Below, in pieces: positions 6,903 through 15,570 of a stretch of 64,000 bases of DNA; the first letter of the stretch is position 1, and each line of letters starts with the position of its first letter. The DNA is from CAIWHR01 sp963813415. Its GTDB lineage: Bacteria > Pseudomonadota > Gammaproteobacteria > Burkholderiales > Casimicrobiaceae. Under the pieces are notes generated by a model, which made no database searches, was not told where the DNA came from, and saw only the letters and a list, made by a program, of their open reading frames with translations. The position numbers and the translations under genes are program-made. Location of the stretch: positions 186,001-250,000 of the forward strand of contig CAWEYW010000003.1 in assembly GCA_963813415.1 (NCBI GenBank), written 5' to 3'.

Positions 6903-9188
6903 ATGAGCAAGAATCGATCGTCATCGCAGTGGATCGGCCTGTTGACTGCGGGGTTGCTTGCCGTCGCCTTGGCGAGCTACGGCGCCTACTCCGGCGCGGT
7001 CCCAACCGCCGGCGCGCCGAAAGCCGAAGGAACGCAGGCCTTGGCTGATTCGACCGCACTGGTCATCGAAATCACCAACGTCAGTGTCGGCGGCAGCCCG
7101 GTCGTCGAATTCACGGTCAAGAACCAGGACGGCGAAGGCATGGCGGGGCTCAAGCCCGCGGACCTGCGCTTCAACCTCGCGAAGCTCGTGCCCGGCACCA
7201 ATGGCGGCGCTACCATGTGGCAGGACTACATCAACCGCGCCTCGGGCGGCGCCGTGCAGGGCACGCAGGAGCGGGTCGCCACCGGAGCAGCGTACGGCAC
7301 GCTGGTCAACGGCGGCGATGGCAAGTACACGTACATGTTTGCCACGGACATCACGGATGCGGCCAAGAATCCGTGCCCGGCGTCCTGTACCGACGCCGAC
7401 GGCAAGGCGCTCGACATCAGCTATCAGCCGAATGTCGTGCACCGCGTGACGATACAGCAGGGGAACAGCGCGTACCCCAAGGCCACCGGCGTCTACGATT
7501 TCGTGCCGTCCGGAAGCTCGCTCGCGGTCACGCGCGAGGTCATCGCGACGGCCAAGTGCAACCAGTGCCACGAGCAACTCACCGCACACGGCACCCGCGT
7601 CGACACGAAGCTGTGCTTGACCTGCCACAACCGCGGCTCGTGGGTCGCCACGGCCGGCCAGCCGAACGTGACGGTCGAATTCCGGAACATGATCCACAAG
7701 ATCCACTACGGCTCGAGCCTGCCGAGCGTCCTGGCCGGAACCCCGTACAAGATCGGCAATACCGACTTCTCCAGCGCCACGTTCCCGCAGGACGTACGCA
7801 ACTGCACCGTCTGCCACGACGGCACCCCGGGGGCCGCGAACGCCACGCCGCAAGGCGACCACTGGAAGACCAGCCCGAGCATGAAGGCCTGCGGCGCGTG
7901 CCACGACGACGTGTACTTCGGTGTCCAGCCGGATCCGGCCAAGCCGTACCAGATCATCGCGCATCCGGGCGGGCCACAGCCCGACGACAGCACGTGTGCG
8001 CTCTGCCATGCCACGGGCCGGTTCCCCGGGTCGTCCATGGACATCGCCGTCGCGCACGACTTCCCGGCACGATTCAAGGCGGCCGCCGCCAAGTTCAAGC
8101 TCAACATCCTGAGCGCATCGTCGACCACGCCGGGCAGCAAGCCGGTGATCACGTTCTCCGTCACCGATCCGACGAACGCAGATGCGCCTTACGACATCAA
8201 GACGCACCCGGCCTTCACGGCGGGGGGCAACAGCACGCTGACCGTCAAGATCGGATGGAGCACGAAGGACTTCGGCAACGACGGCAGCGGACAGACCTAC
8301 GGCCAGCCGATCAGCATCAATGCGCTCAGCACGGCCGCCGTGCCCGGGTCTGCCGCGGGCACTTACACCGTCACGTCGCCGGTCGCCGTTCCCGCCGGAC
8401 AGACGGGAACGCTGCGCGTCCTGATGGACGGGCATCCTGCGGGCGACGTCACGGCCAAGGGTCAGTTCAACGATCGGCTTGCCGTGAAAAGCGTGTTCAA
8501 GGATTACGCGATCACCGGCACGGCGACGCCACGACGCGTGGTGGTCGACATCGCGAAGTGCGACGCCTGCCACGGGGTGCTGAGCCTGCACGGCAACAAC
8601 CGCACGGACGAGCCCCAGGTATGCGCGGTCTGCCACAACCCCAACGCCACCGATGCGAGCCGGCGGCCGTCGAACTCGGGCGTTCTCACGGGAGGTGTGG
8701 ATGGCAAGCTCGAGGAGTCCATCGACTTCAAGACCATGATCCACGCCATCCACGCGGGTCAGGCGGGCAAGGGCGGGTTCCGCACGAAGGGCATCGTCGT
8801 GTACGGGTTCGGCGGCAGCGTGAACGACTTCAGCGGCGTCGTGTTTCCCGGAAGGCTCAACAACTGCGCCACGTGCCACGTCGGCACGTCGTATCAGCTG
8901 ACCGGCATCTGGGCTGCACCGACTGCCAACGGAGTTCAGGGCAGCACGAGCAGCACCGGCGCTTCTGCCCTCGATGCGACCGACAACTTGCGGACGACCC
9001 CGACCGCGGCGGTGTGCTCGGCTTGCCACGATTCATCGACGGCGATCAATCACATGAAGGATGCCTTCAACCGCGGAATGTTCGGGGCCACGCAGGCAGC
9101 GATCAACGCTGCAGATCCGGAAGCCTGCGGGTTCTGCCACGGCCCCGGCAGGGCCTTGGACGTGCAGGTCGTCCATGACGTGAAATGA
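6903..9188 (+). CDS. OmcA/MtrC-family decaheme c-type cytochrome without lipobox
   Basis: A second surface-type decaheme cytochrome of 761 aa. Ten CXXCH motifs occur. Five (CNQCH, CLTCH, CTVCH, CGACH, CALCH) lie from about residue 219 to 370. Five (CDACH, CAVCH, CATCH, CSACH, CGFCH) lie from about 555 to 746, the same pentaheme-spacer-pentaheme layout as the gene at 3279. The two are clearly paralogues: both have LVPG(S/T)NG near the N-terminus, followed by K(Y/A)-rich beta segments, and DDS(K/T)CALCH. The N-terminus MSKNRSSSQWIGLLTAG is a Sec-type signal but has no cysteine, so lipidation is not expected. The start at 6903 is chosen for the GGAG about 7 nt upstream. It may be soluble or periplasmic, secreted, or bound to MtrB or the lipoprotein paralogue. 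Confidence 0.92.
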   Translation: MSKNRSSSQWIGLLTAGLLAVALASYGAYSGAVPTAGAPKAEGTQALADSTALVIEITNVSVGGSPVVEFTVKNQDGEGMAGLKPADLRFNLAKLVPGTNGGATMWQDYINRASGGAVQGTQERVATGAAYGTLVNGGDGKYTYMFATDITDAAKNPCPASCTDADGKALDISYQPNVVHRVTIQQGNSAYPKATGVYDFVPSGSSLAVTREVIATAKCNQCHEQLTAHGTRVDTKLCLTCHNRGSWVATAGQPNVTVEFRNMIHKIHYGSSLPSVLAGTPYKIGNTDFSSATFPQDVRNCTVCHDGTPGAANATPQGDHWKTSPSMKACGACHDDVYFGVQPDPAKPYQIIAHPGGPQPDDSTCALCHATGRFPGSSMDIAVAHDFPARFKAAAAKFKLNILSASSTTPGSKPVITFSVTDPTNADAPYDIKTHPAFTAGGNSTLTVKIGWSTKDFGNDGSGQTYGQPISINALSTAAVPGSAAGTYTVTSPVAVPAGQTGTLRVLMDGHPAGDVTAKGQFNDRLAVKSVFKDYAITGTATPRRVVVDIAKCDACHGVLSLHGNNRTDEPQVCAVCHNPNATDASRRPSNSGVLTGGVDGKLEESIDFKTMIHAIHAGQAGKGGFRTKGIVVYGFGGSVNDFSGVVFPGRLNNCATCHVGTSYQLTGIWAAPTANGVQGSTSSTGASALDATDNLRTTPTAAVCSACHDSSTAINHMKDAFNRGMFGATQAAINAADPEACGFCHGPGRALDVQVVHDVK

Positions 9189-9306
9189 GGCGGAGTACCG
9201 ACCGGCAGGACGATTGAGCGTCTTGCCGCGCCGGTGGGTGCGCACCGCAACCGATGCACCGCCGCGCGGGATGATGAACAAGAACCATGCTAAAGGGCAA
9301 AGAACG

Positions 9307-10281
9307 ATGACCCTCACCAAAGCATCATCACTTGCTGCACTCCTCCTGTGCTCGCTCCTCGGCTTCGCCGCTTTCGCGCAGGCACCGGAGAAGCCCGCGA
9401 CGGAAGCCGCGTCACCTCCCGCAGCGCAAGGCTCGGCATACACAGAGAAGGGCGCCGACACGTGCCTCGGCTGTCACGACGCATCGTGGCGCGTCCCCAT
9501 CCTGCCGATCTTCAAGACCAAGCACGGGCAGCGCGCGGACAAGCGCACCCCGTTTGCGCCCGGCGGCCTGCAGTGCGAGGCATGCCATGGGCCGGGCGCC
9601 GCACACGCCGCATCGGGCGACGAGTCGCTGATCATCAACTTCGACCGGCACTCCTCGCACTCGGCCGCCGAGCAGAACCGCCCCTGCCTGGAATGCCATA
9701 AGGGCAACGCCCGCGCGCAATGGGGTGGCAGCACCCACGAGCGTAACGACGTCGCGTGCGCGAGTTGCCACAAGATCCACGTGCAGCGCGACCCGGCGCT
9801 GAGGAAGGCGACCCAGCCCGACGTCTGCTTCACGTGCCACCTCAAGCAGCGTGCGGACTTCAACAAGCCCACGACGCACCCGGTGCGCGCCGGCAAGCTC
9901 GGGTGCTCGGACTGCCACTCGGTGCACGGCTCGCCGGCCAAGGCCATGCTCGCGAAGCCGACGGTGAACCAGACGTGCTACACCTGCCACGCCGAGAAGC
10001 GCGGCCCGTTCCTCTGGGAACATGCCCCCGTAGCCGAGGACTGCACGTCGTGTCATACGCCGCATGGCTCCGTCTACCCGGCGCTGCTGACGAAGAGCCC
10101 GCCGCTGCTGTGCCAGCAATGCCATGCCGCCAGCGGACACCCGTCGGTGCCCTACACGAGCTCGGCCCTGCCGGGTGGTACGGCCGTGCCTTCGGGCTTC
10201 CTCCTCGCGGGGTCGTGCACCAATTGCCATTCGCAGGTCCACGGGTCTAACCACCCATCGGGAGCCAAGCTGATGCGGTAG
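9307..10281 (+). CDS. mtrA: MtrA/DmsE-family periplasmic decaheme cytochrome c
   Basis: The electron-carrying core of an outer-membrane porin-cytochrome conduit. Signal peptide MTLTKASSLAALLLCSLLG... ends near AFAQA. Ten CXXCH motifs follow in order: CLGCH, CEACH, CLECH, CASCH, CFTCH, CSDCH, CYTCH, CTSCH, CQQCH, CTNCH. The motif pair SDCHSVHGS / TSCHTPHGS and KRGPFLWEHAPV are hallmarks of MtrA/PioA/DmsE proteins. Length 324 aa matches Shewanella MtrA (about 333). An upstream in-frame ATG at 9271 exists, but the start at 9307 gives a clean signal peptide. It lies about 90 nt before mtrB, and the pair is co-oriented with the upstream cytochromes. Heme partners are inferred from family structure, in which MtrA threads through the MtrB barrel. 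Confidence 0.95.
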   Translation: MTLTKASSLAALLLCSLLGFAAFAQAPEKPATEAASPPAAQGSAYTEKGADTCLGCHDASWRVPILPIFKTKHGQRADKRTPFAPGGLQCEACHGPGAAHAASGDESLIINFDRHSSHSAAEQNRPCLECHKGNARAQWGGSTHERNDVACASCHKIHVQRDPALRKATQPDVCFTCHLKQRADFNKPTTHPVRAGKLGCSDCHSVHGSPAKAMLAKPTVNQTCYTCHAEKRGPFLWEHAPVAEDCTSCHTPHGSVYPALLTKSPPLLCQQCHAASGHPSVPYTSSALPGGTAVPSGFLLAGSCTNCHSQVHGSNHPSGAKLMR

Positions 10282-10368
10282 CCGGCTAGCCGCGTCGCAA
10301 CGGCGGCCCGCGTGAGCATCCAACGATGCGCATCGCGGCGACGAGAGCAACGGACAACAGGACGACAA

Positions 10369-12456
10369 ATGAGAAGCCCACGCCAACTGTTAGTGTTCGC
10401 CATGCTGTGGCCGTTGTCTGCCGCCAATGCGGCGGACACTGGATCGGCCGCGGGGGCGCCGCCTCCGGACACGTCGCAGTGGAAGTGCGAGTTGTGTCCC
10501 GTCGAGCAGGGCACGAGCGGGAGCGTCACCGCCGGCGTCGGCTACGTTACGGACGATTCGGCCAAGTTCGGCGAATACAACGGGCTCAACAAGAAGGGCG
10601 CCTATTTCATCGGCGACGGCGAAGCGCGCTACCGCGGCCCGGACGCAACGTACCTCGACGCCGACGTGACGAATCTCGGCCTCACCTCGCGCTCGATCGG
10701 CCTCGAAGGCGGACGGCAGGGCCAGTACAAGCTCAGACTCGGTTACGACGAGCTTCCGCACTACATCACCGACACCGCCCGCACGCCGTTCCTCGGCACG
10801 GGCGGCAACTCGCTGACGTTGCCTGGCGGCTTCCCCGCGCCCACGACCGCGCAGATGCCTTCGAGCACGCTGCAGGACGTCGACCTCGACACCCAACGCA
10901 AGACGATCGGTGTCGGGGGAGCGTGGCTAGGCATGCCCGGCTGGGAATTCGCCGTCAACTATCGTCAGGAGAAGAAGGAAGGGACGAAGGGCACGGCCGG
11001 CACGTTCTTCGTCAATGCCGCGCAACTCGTCCAGCCCGTCGACTACTCGACCGACCAGTTCGACGCTTCGGTCTCCTACGCCAGCGCGCGCTGGCAGGCG
11101 AAGTTGAGCTACTACGGATCGATCTTCCGCGACGACAGCAATGCGTTGACCTGGCAGAACCCCTTTTCGTTTCCCGCCGGCGCCTCGGGCCAGCTCGCGT
11201 TGCCGCCGGACAACGAGTTCCACCAGGTTCGCGGTGTCCTGGTCTATCAGTTCAATGCCGGCACGACGGCGACGGCGGACGTCGCGTGGGGGCGCATGAC
11301 GCAGGACCAGGGCTTCCTCGCGCCGACGCTCAACTCCACGCTCGGGGTGCCGGCGCTGCCCCAAAGTTCGCTCAACGGCCGCGTGAACACCTTCGATGCG
11401 AACGTCAAGGTCACGTCGCAACTCACGGAGCAGCTGGGCGTGAACGCGGCCTATGTGCGCAACGAGCGCGACAACCGGACGTCGCAGGCCACTTACTCGT
11501 GGGTGAGCACGGACATGTTCCTGGCCACGCCGAGGGTGAACCTGCCCTACAGCTTCACGCAGGACAAGGTGAGGCTCAGCGCCGATTACCGCATGCCCGC
11601 GCGCACGAAGGGCACGGTCGGCTACGACTACGACAACATCGAGCGCACGAACCAGGACGTCGACAGCACCCGCGAGAACACGTTCTGGGGCAAGATCAGC
11701 TCGAAGCCGCTCGAAAACTTCGACGGCTGGATCAAGTTCGCGCACGGCGAGCGCGACGCCTCCGGCTATCATGCGGTCCCGAGCGTCACGCCGCCCGAGA
11801 ACCCGCTGATGCGCAAGTACAACATGGCCGATCGCACGCGTGACAGCGGTGCCCTGCGGGCCGACATCGCTGCCGGCGAGAGGGTCAACATCGGGCTGGG
11901 CGCTTCTGCGGCGAGGGACAGCTACACCAACTCCACGGTCGGATTGACCACGGGCAAGGACGTCACGCTCGATGCCGACGTCGCGATCGCGATCAGCGAG
12001 CAGACGACGGTACATGCGTTCGCGAGCTACGAGCAGATCAAGTCGCGTCAGGTCGGCAGCCAGAACTTCTCGACCCCGGACTGGATTGCGAACAACAACG
12101 ACCGGATCGACTTCATTGGGCTGGGTGCCCGGCATGCCTTGATCAAGGACAAGCTCGAAGTAGGCGCCGATTACAGGAGGCTGCACGCCCGCAGCGCCAT
12201 CCAGGTCGATACAGGTGTGACGAGCCGGTTTCCCGACCTGGCCACGACCGTCGACAGCGTCAGGGTGTATGCCAATTACCGCCTCAGCCCGAAGGTGCGG
12301 TTGAACGCCGATTACTGGTACGAGAGCTATCGCACCGACAACTGGATGCTCGACAACGTCACGCCCGCCACCATACCGAACGTGCTGACCTTCGGCGCGC
12401 AGGCGCCGCGCTACAACGTCAACGTTTTCCGCGTCTCGGCGACATACGAGTTCTAG
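10369..12456 (+). CDS. mtrB: MtrB/PioB-family decaheme-associated outer-membrane porin
   Basis: A beta-barrel of 695 aa (Shewanella MtrB is 697) that sheathes MtrA across the outer membrane. A signal peptide ends near SAANA-AD. The N-terminal WKCELCP holds the CXXC seen in MtrB and needed for function in Shewanella. The rest is rich in alternating aromatic strands ending in the C-terminal signature NVFRVSATYEF with terminal Phe, recognised by the BAM machinery. ATG 10369 follows an AGGACGACAA purine-rich stretch; an in-frame GTG at 10312 is less likely because it would displace the signal peptide. gspG starts only 5 nt after the stop, so mtrB and the type II secretion genes are probably cotranscribed. 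Confidence 0.95.
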   Translation: MRSPRQLLVFAMLWPLSAANAADTGSAAGAPPPDTSQWKCELCPVEQGTSGSVTAGVGYVTDDSAKFGEYNGLNKKGAYFIGDGEARYRGPDATYLDADVTNLGLTSRSIGLEGGRQGQYKLRLGYDELPHYITDTARTPFLGTGGNSLTLPGGFPAPTTAQMPSSTLQDVDLDTQRKTIGVGGAWLGMPGWEFAVNYRQEKKEGTKGTAGTFFVNAAQLVQPVDYSTDQFDASVSYASARWQAKLSYYGSIFRDDSNALTWQNPFSFPAGASGQLALPPDNEFHQVRGVLVYQFNAGTTATADVAWGRMTQDQGFLAPTLNSTLGVPALPQSSLNGRVNTFDANVKVTSQLTEQLGVNAAYVRNERDNRTSQATYSWVSTDMFLATPRVNLPYSFTQDKVRLSADYRMPARTKGTVGYDYDNIERTNQDVDSTRENTFWGKISSKPLENFDGWIKFAHGERDASGYHAVPSVTPPENPLMRKYNMADRTRDSGALRADIAAGERVNIGLGASAARDSYTNSTVGLTTGKDVTLDADVAIAISEQTTVHAFASYEQIKSRQVGSQNFSTPDWIANNNDRIDFIGLGARHALIKDKLEVGADYRRLHARSAIQVDTGVTSRFPDLATTVDSVRVYANYRLSPKVRLNADYWYESYRTDNWMLDNVTPATIPNVLTFGAQAPRYNVNVFRVSATYEF

Positions 12457-12461
12457 GTTTC

Positions 12462-12926
12462 ATGTCGGACAGCGTTTCAGTCTCAAACCGCGGAAGGAGT
12501 CGGGCAGGCGCCCCGGGGGGATTCACCCTTATCGAGATCATGGTCGTCGTCGTGATCATGGGCATCCTGGCCTCGCTGATTGTGCCCAAATTGATCGGCC
12601 GCACCGAGGATGCGCGCGCTGTCGCGGCCAAGCAAGACATCGCGACCCTTATGCAGGCTCTCAAGCTCTACCGCCTGGACAACCATCGTTATCCCACCAC
12701 CGAACAGGGCTTGCAGGCGCTCATCACCGCACCCACTTCGGGGCCGCCGGCCGCCGGGTGGAAAACGGGCGGATATTTGGACAAGCTGCCCAAGGACCCA
12801 TGGGGCAAGCCGTACCAATATCTCTCGCCTGGCGTGAAAGGGGACATCGACGTATTCTCCCTGGGCGCGGATGGCGAGCCGGGTGGTGCCGCCAACGATG
12901 CCGACATCGGCTCGTGGGAGCTGTAG
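12462..12926 (+). CDS. gspG: Type II secretion major pseudopilin GspG
   Basis: Main subunit of the periplasmic pseudopilus that pushes substrates through the secretin. A short leader ends in GG, and cleavage before FTLIEIMVVVVIMGILASLIV gives the type IV pilin-like N-terminus with Glu at +5. The globular part contains QDIATLMQALKLYRLDN, YPTTEQGLQAL and the DPWGKPYQY motif, and near the end the calcium-site region FSLGADGEPGG. The 154 residues are normal. It is the first gene of gspGHIJKLMNDEFC and begins 5 nt after mtrB. The processing peptidase GspO/PilD is not in the window. Confidence 0.97.
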   Translation: MSDSVSVSNRGRSRAGAPGGFTLIEIMVVVVIMGILASLIVPKLIGRTEDARAVAAKQDIATLMQALKLYRLDNHRYPTTEQGLQALITAPTSGPPAAGWKTGGYLDKLPKDPWGKPYQYLSPGVKGDIDVFSLGADGEPGGAANDADIGSWEL

Positions 12927-13049
12927 CCGATCGCAGGCCGCATGAGGCGGCCGGCCGAAGGTCAGGTGCCAAGCGCTCGTCGGTGCGCGGTTGCGCACGT
13001 GGCCGGCGGGGCGGATGCTCGGCACGAAGCAGACGATCTTGGAGGCCGC

Positions 13050-13526
13050 ATGAGCGTGGCGCGCAGGGTTTCGCAGCGCGGCTTCACGCTGCTCGAGCTG
13101 CTCGTGGTGCTGGTCATTGCGGGGATGATCCTGGGCCTGGTCTCGTTCAACGCGGCGCCGAGCGAGCGTCAGGCGATGCAAAACGAAGCGCAGCGTATCG
13201 CCCTGCTGCTGCAGCTCGCTCGCGACGAGGCCATCGTGCGCAACCGGCCGATCGCCTTCGAAGTCGGGCCGGAAGGCTACCGTTTCCTGGTGCGCGACGA
13301 GGACGAGTGGCGACCCATCGAGGGGGATGACTTGCTGCGCGCGCGCCGGTTCAGCCGTGCGCCCGTGGCGTTCTCGATCGATCCGCCGGTCGCGCAGCAG
13401 GACGGGCGGCTGCGCATCGTGTTCGGCCGCGAGCCCGTCGACAAGCCCTTCCTCCTTGCGCTCGCGGTGAGCGATCTCAGCGTCTCCGTGCGTGCCGACG
13501 GCATCGGCCATTTCGTCGTCGAATAG
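13050..13526 (+). CDS. gspH: Type II secretion minor pseudopilin GspH
   Basis: Minor pseudopilin of 158 aa. The prepilin motif is RGFTLLELLVVLVIAGMILGLVS with Glu at +5. Next comes the GspH-type segment EAQRIALLLQLARDEAIVRNRPIAF and the repeated GYRFLVRDEDEWRPI. ATG 13050 has an excellent SD (GGAGG at 13041). An extended in-frame start at 12942 would bury the prepilin leader in about 40 extra residues and is rejected. A 123-nt gap separates it from gspG. Confidence 0.93.
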   Translation: MSVARRVSQRGFTLLELLVVLVIAGMILGLVSFNAAPSERQAMQNEAQRIALLLQLARDEAIVRNRPIAFEVGPEGYRFLVRDEDEWRPIEGDDLLRARRFSRAPVAFSIDPPVAQQDGRLRIVFGREPVDKPFLLALAVSDLSVSVRADGIGHFVVE

Positions 13527-13535
13527 CATGCGCAC

Positions 13536-13931
13536 ATGAAGGCTGACGCCACAGCAAGCCGCGCCCCCCGTGGCGCCGGCTTCACCCTGCTCGAGGTGCT
13601 CGTCGCACTCGTCATCGTCGGCACTGCGCTGGGTGCGAGCCTGCGCGCGGTGGGGAGCCTGACCCAGAACAGCAGCGGTCTGCGCGTTTCGATGATGGCG
13701 ACGTGGTCCGCGGAAAATCGCCTGGCGCAGGTGCGTCTCGCGCGCGAGTATCCGGCCCTCGGCAAACGCGTGTTCGAATGTCCGCAGGCGGACGTCGAGC
13801 TTTCCTGCGAGGAGGAAGTCTTCAGCACCCTCAATCCGTTCTTTCGCAGAATCGAAGTGAGCGTCTTTGATGCGAGCGATCCCCAGCGCCGTATCGTCAA
13901 GCTGACCCAGGTCGTGTCGAATGCGCGCTGA
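13536..13931 (+). CDS. gspI: Type II secretion minor pseudopilin GspI
   Basis: Minor pseudopilin of 131 aa. The leader ends in GAG and is followed by FTLLEVLVALVIVGTALGASL, then the conserved AENRLAQVRL segment. GspI forms the pseudopilus tip complex with GspJ and GspK. It starts 9 nt after gspH and its 3' end overlaps gspJ by 11 nt. Confidence 0.94.
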   Translation: MKADATASRAPRGAGFTLLEVLVALVIVGTALGASLRAVGSLTQNSSGLRVSMMATWSAENRLAQVRLAREYPALGKRVFECPQADVELSCEEEVFSTLNPFFRRIEVSVFDASDPQRRIVKLTQVVSNAR

Positions 13932-14607
13932 CGACTGCGGACCCTGCGCATCTGGCGTAGCCGCACGACATCCACGGCCCAGCGGCGTTCAGACCGGTTT
14001 CACGCTCGTCGAGTTGATGGTGGCGATCACGGTGCTTGCGATCGTCGCGGTCCTGGGCTGGCGTGGGCTCGACAGCATTATCCGGGCACGCGCCGCGATC
14101 ACCGAAGACATCGAGCAGACACGCGGCATGCAGCTCACGTTTGCGCAACTCGAGAGCGATTGCGCGCACATCGCGCCGGCCTCGCTCGTCCTTGACCGCC
14201 CGAGGCTGCTGGCTTCCGGAGACAGGCTGCTGCTCGTGCGCACGGTATTCGCCGACGACGAGCCGACCCGGGTGCAGACGGTCGCGTACCGCTTCGCAGC
14301 CGGGCAGGTGACACGGCAGGAATGGCCCCCTACGCGTCAGCTGAAGGTGCTGGATACCTCGTGGCGTACCGCCATGGGCGCAGCCGACGCCACCCGGGCA
14401 GTGGTGATGCAGTCCGGGGTGAACGCAATGAGCCTGCGCACGTGGACGAGCGACGGACTCGGCTGGCAAGTCGCGACGGGCAACGCGGAAACGCCCAGAA
14501 TATCCACAGCCGGCGCACCGGTCACCGTCACTGGCCTGGAAGTGTCGCTCGAGCTGCGAGAGCATCCCGGCAAGCTGTTGAAGGTCTTCCTGCTGGGTAG
14601 CGCATGA
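13921..14607 (+). CDS. gspJ: Type II secretion minor pseudopilin GspJ
   Basis: Minor pseudopilin of 228 aa. The prepilin motif TGFTLVELMVAITVLAIVAVLGW begins at about residue 25, so this start leaves a long leader; an internal start is possible but would require a non-ATG codon. The conserved LRGLDSI-like segment is seen as GWRGLDSIIRAR, followed by QLTFAQLESDC. It overlaps gspI by 11 nt and gspK by 4 nt (ATGA), which suggests translational coupling. Confidence 0.92.
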   Translation: MRADDCGPCASGVAARHPRPSGVQTGFTLVELMVAITVLAIVAVLGWRGLDSIIRARAAITEDIEQTRGMQLTFAQLESDCAHIAPASLVLDRPRLLASGDRLLLVRTVFADDEPTRVQTVAYRFAAGQVTRQEWPPTRQLKVLDTSWRTAMGAADATRAVVMQSGVNAMSLRTWTSDGLGWQVATGNAETPRISTAGAPVTVTGLEVSLELREHPGKLLKVFLLGSA

Positions 14608-15542
14608 GTCGGGTCGGTCGGTTTCCCTCTCGCCAGGATGGCGTCGCCGTGATCACGGCGCTGTTGCTGGCAACGCTGGCGATCACCATCGTCGCCAGCC
14701 TGTTCTGGCAGCAGCAGGTGCAGATCCGGTCGATCGAGAACCAGCGGGCTCAGCTGCAGAAGCAGTGGATCCTGCGGGGCGCGCTCGAGTGGGCTGGCCT
14801 CATCCTGCGCGAGGACGCGCGCTTCTCGGCCACCGACAACCTGGGCGAGCCATGGGCCGTTCCACTCGCGGAAACCTCGCTCGACCAATACGTCGAGTTC
14901 ACGCGTTCGGACGGCGGGGAAGGTGGGGTCATGCTCTCGGGCCGGATGACCGATGCACAGGGCCGGTTCAATCTCACCAATCTGTGCCCGGACGGCACCA
15001 TCAATCCGCGCGAGGTCGAAGTGTTCGCCCGCTTGCTCGCGAACCTTCGGCTGAATCCCGCCTTGGCATCGGCGGCTGCGCAGGCGATGGCGGCTGCCAA
15101 GTCGAAGGCGGCCGATATCCCGGACGAGGCGCCGGCACAGATCGGTTTCGCCTACGTGGACGACCTGCTCGCGGTGCCCGGCTTTACGCCGGCAACGGTG
15201 CGGGCACTGAAGGACTTCGTGGTGGTATTGCCCGGTCCGACGCCGATCAACGTGAACACCGCGCCGGCGGAAGTGATCGCGGCGCGGATGGAATCCGCTT
15301 CGTCCGGCACGGCGGCGGCGATCGTCGCGAGCCGCCAGCAGGCCTATTTTCGCGACGTCAGCGATTTCCTCCACCGCTTTCCCGACCGTCAACTCGCCGC
15401 GTCGCCCGACGCCGTTTCGGTCCGCACCGACTACTTCATCGTGAACGGCAGAGTGCGACTCGACCAGACGGCGCTCGACGTGGTGGCCCTCGTGCGGCGC
15501 AGCGGTGCGGACGCGAAGGTGGTCTGGGCGCGGGACATGTAG
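14604..15542 (+). CDS. gspK: Type II secretion tip pseudopilin GspK
   Basis: Large pseudopilin of 312 aa that caps the pseudopilus. The N-terminus QDGVAVITALLLATLAITIV is the GspK version of the prepilin helix, lacking the usual Glu at +5. The inserted alpha domain is recognisable by DAQGRFNLTNL, YVDDLLAVPGFTP and INVNTAPAEVIAA (helix-hairpin-helix-like). It overlaps gspJ by 4 nt, and a 28-nt gap precedes gspL. Confidence 0.94.
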   Translation: MSRVGRFPSRQDGVAVITALLLATLAITIVASLFWQQQVQIRSIENQRAQLQKQWILRGALEWAGLILREDARFSATDNLGEPWAVPLAETSLDQYVEFTRSDGGEGGVMLSGRMTDAQGRFNLTNLCPDGTINPREVEVFARLLANLRLNPALASAAAQAMAAAKSKAADIPDEAPAQIGFAYVDDLLAVPGFTPATVRALKDFVVVLPGPTPINVNTAPAEVIAARMESASSGTAAAIVASRQQAYFRDVSDFLHRFPDRQLAASPDAVSVRTDYFIVNGRVRLDQTALDVVALVRRSGADAKVVWARDM

Positions 15543-15570
15543 GCTATAACCCGACCTGCAACGTCACGCC

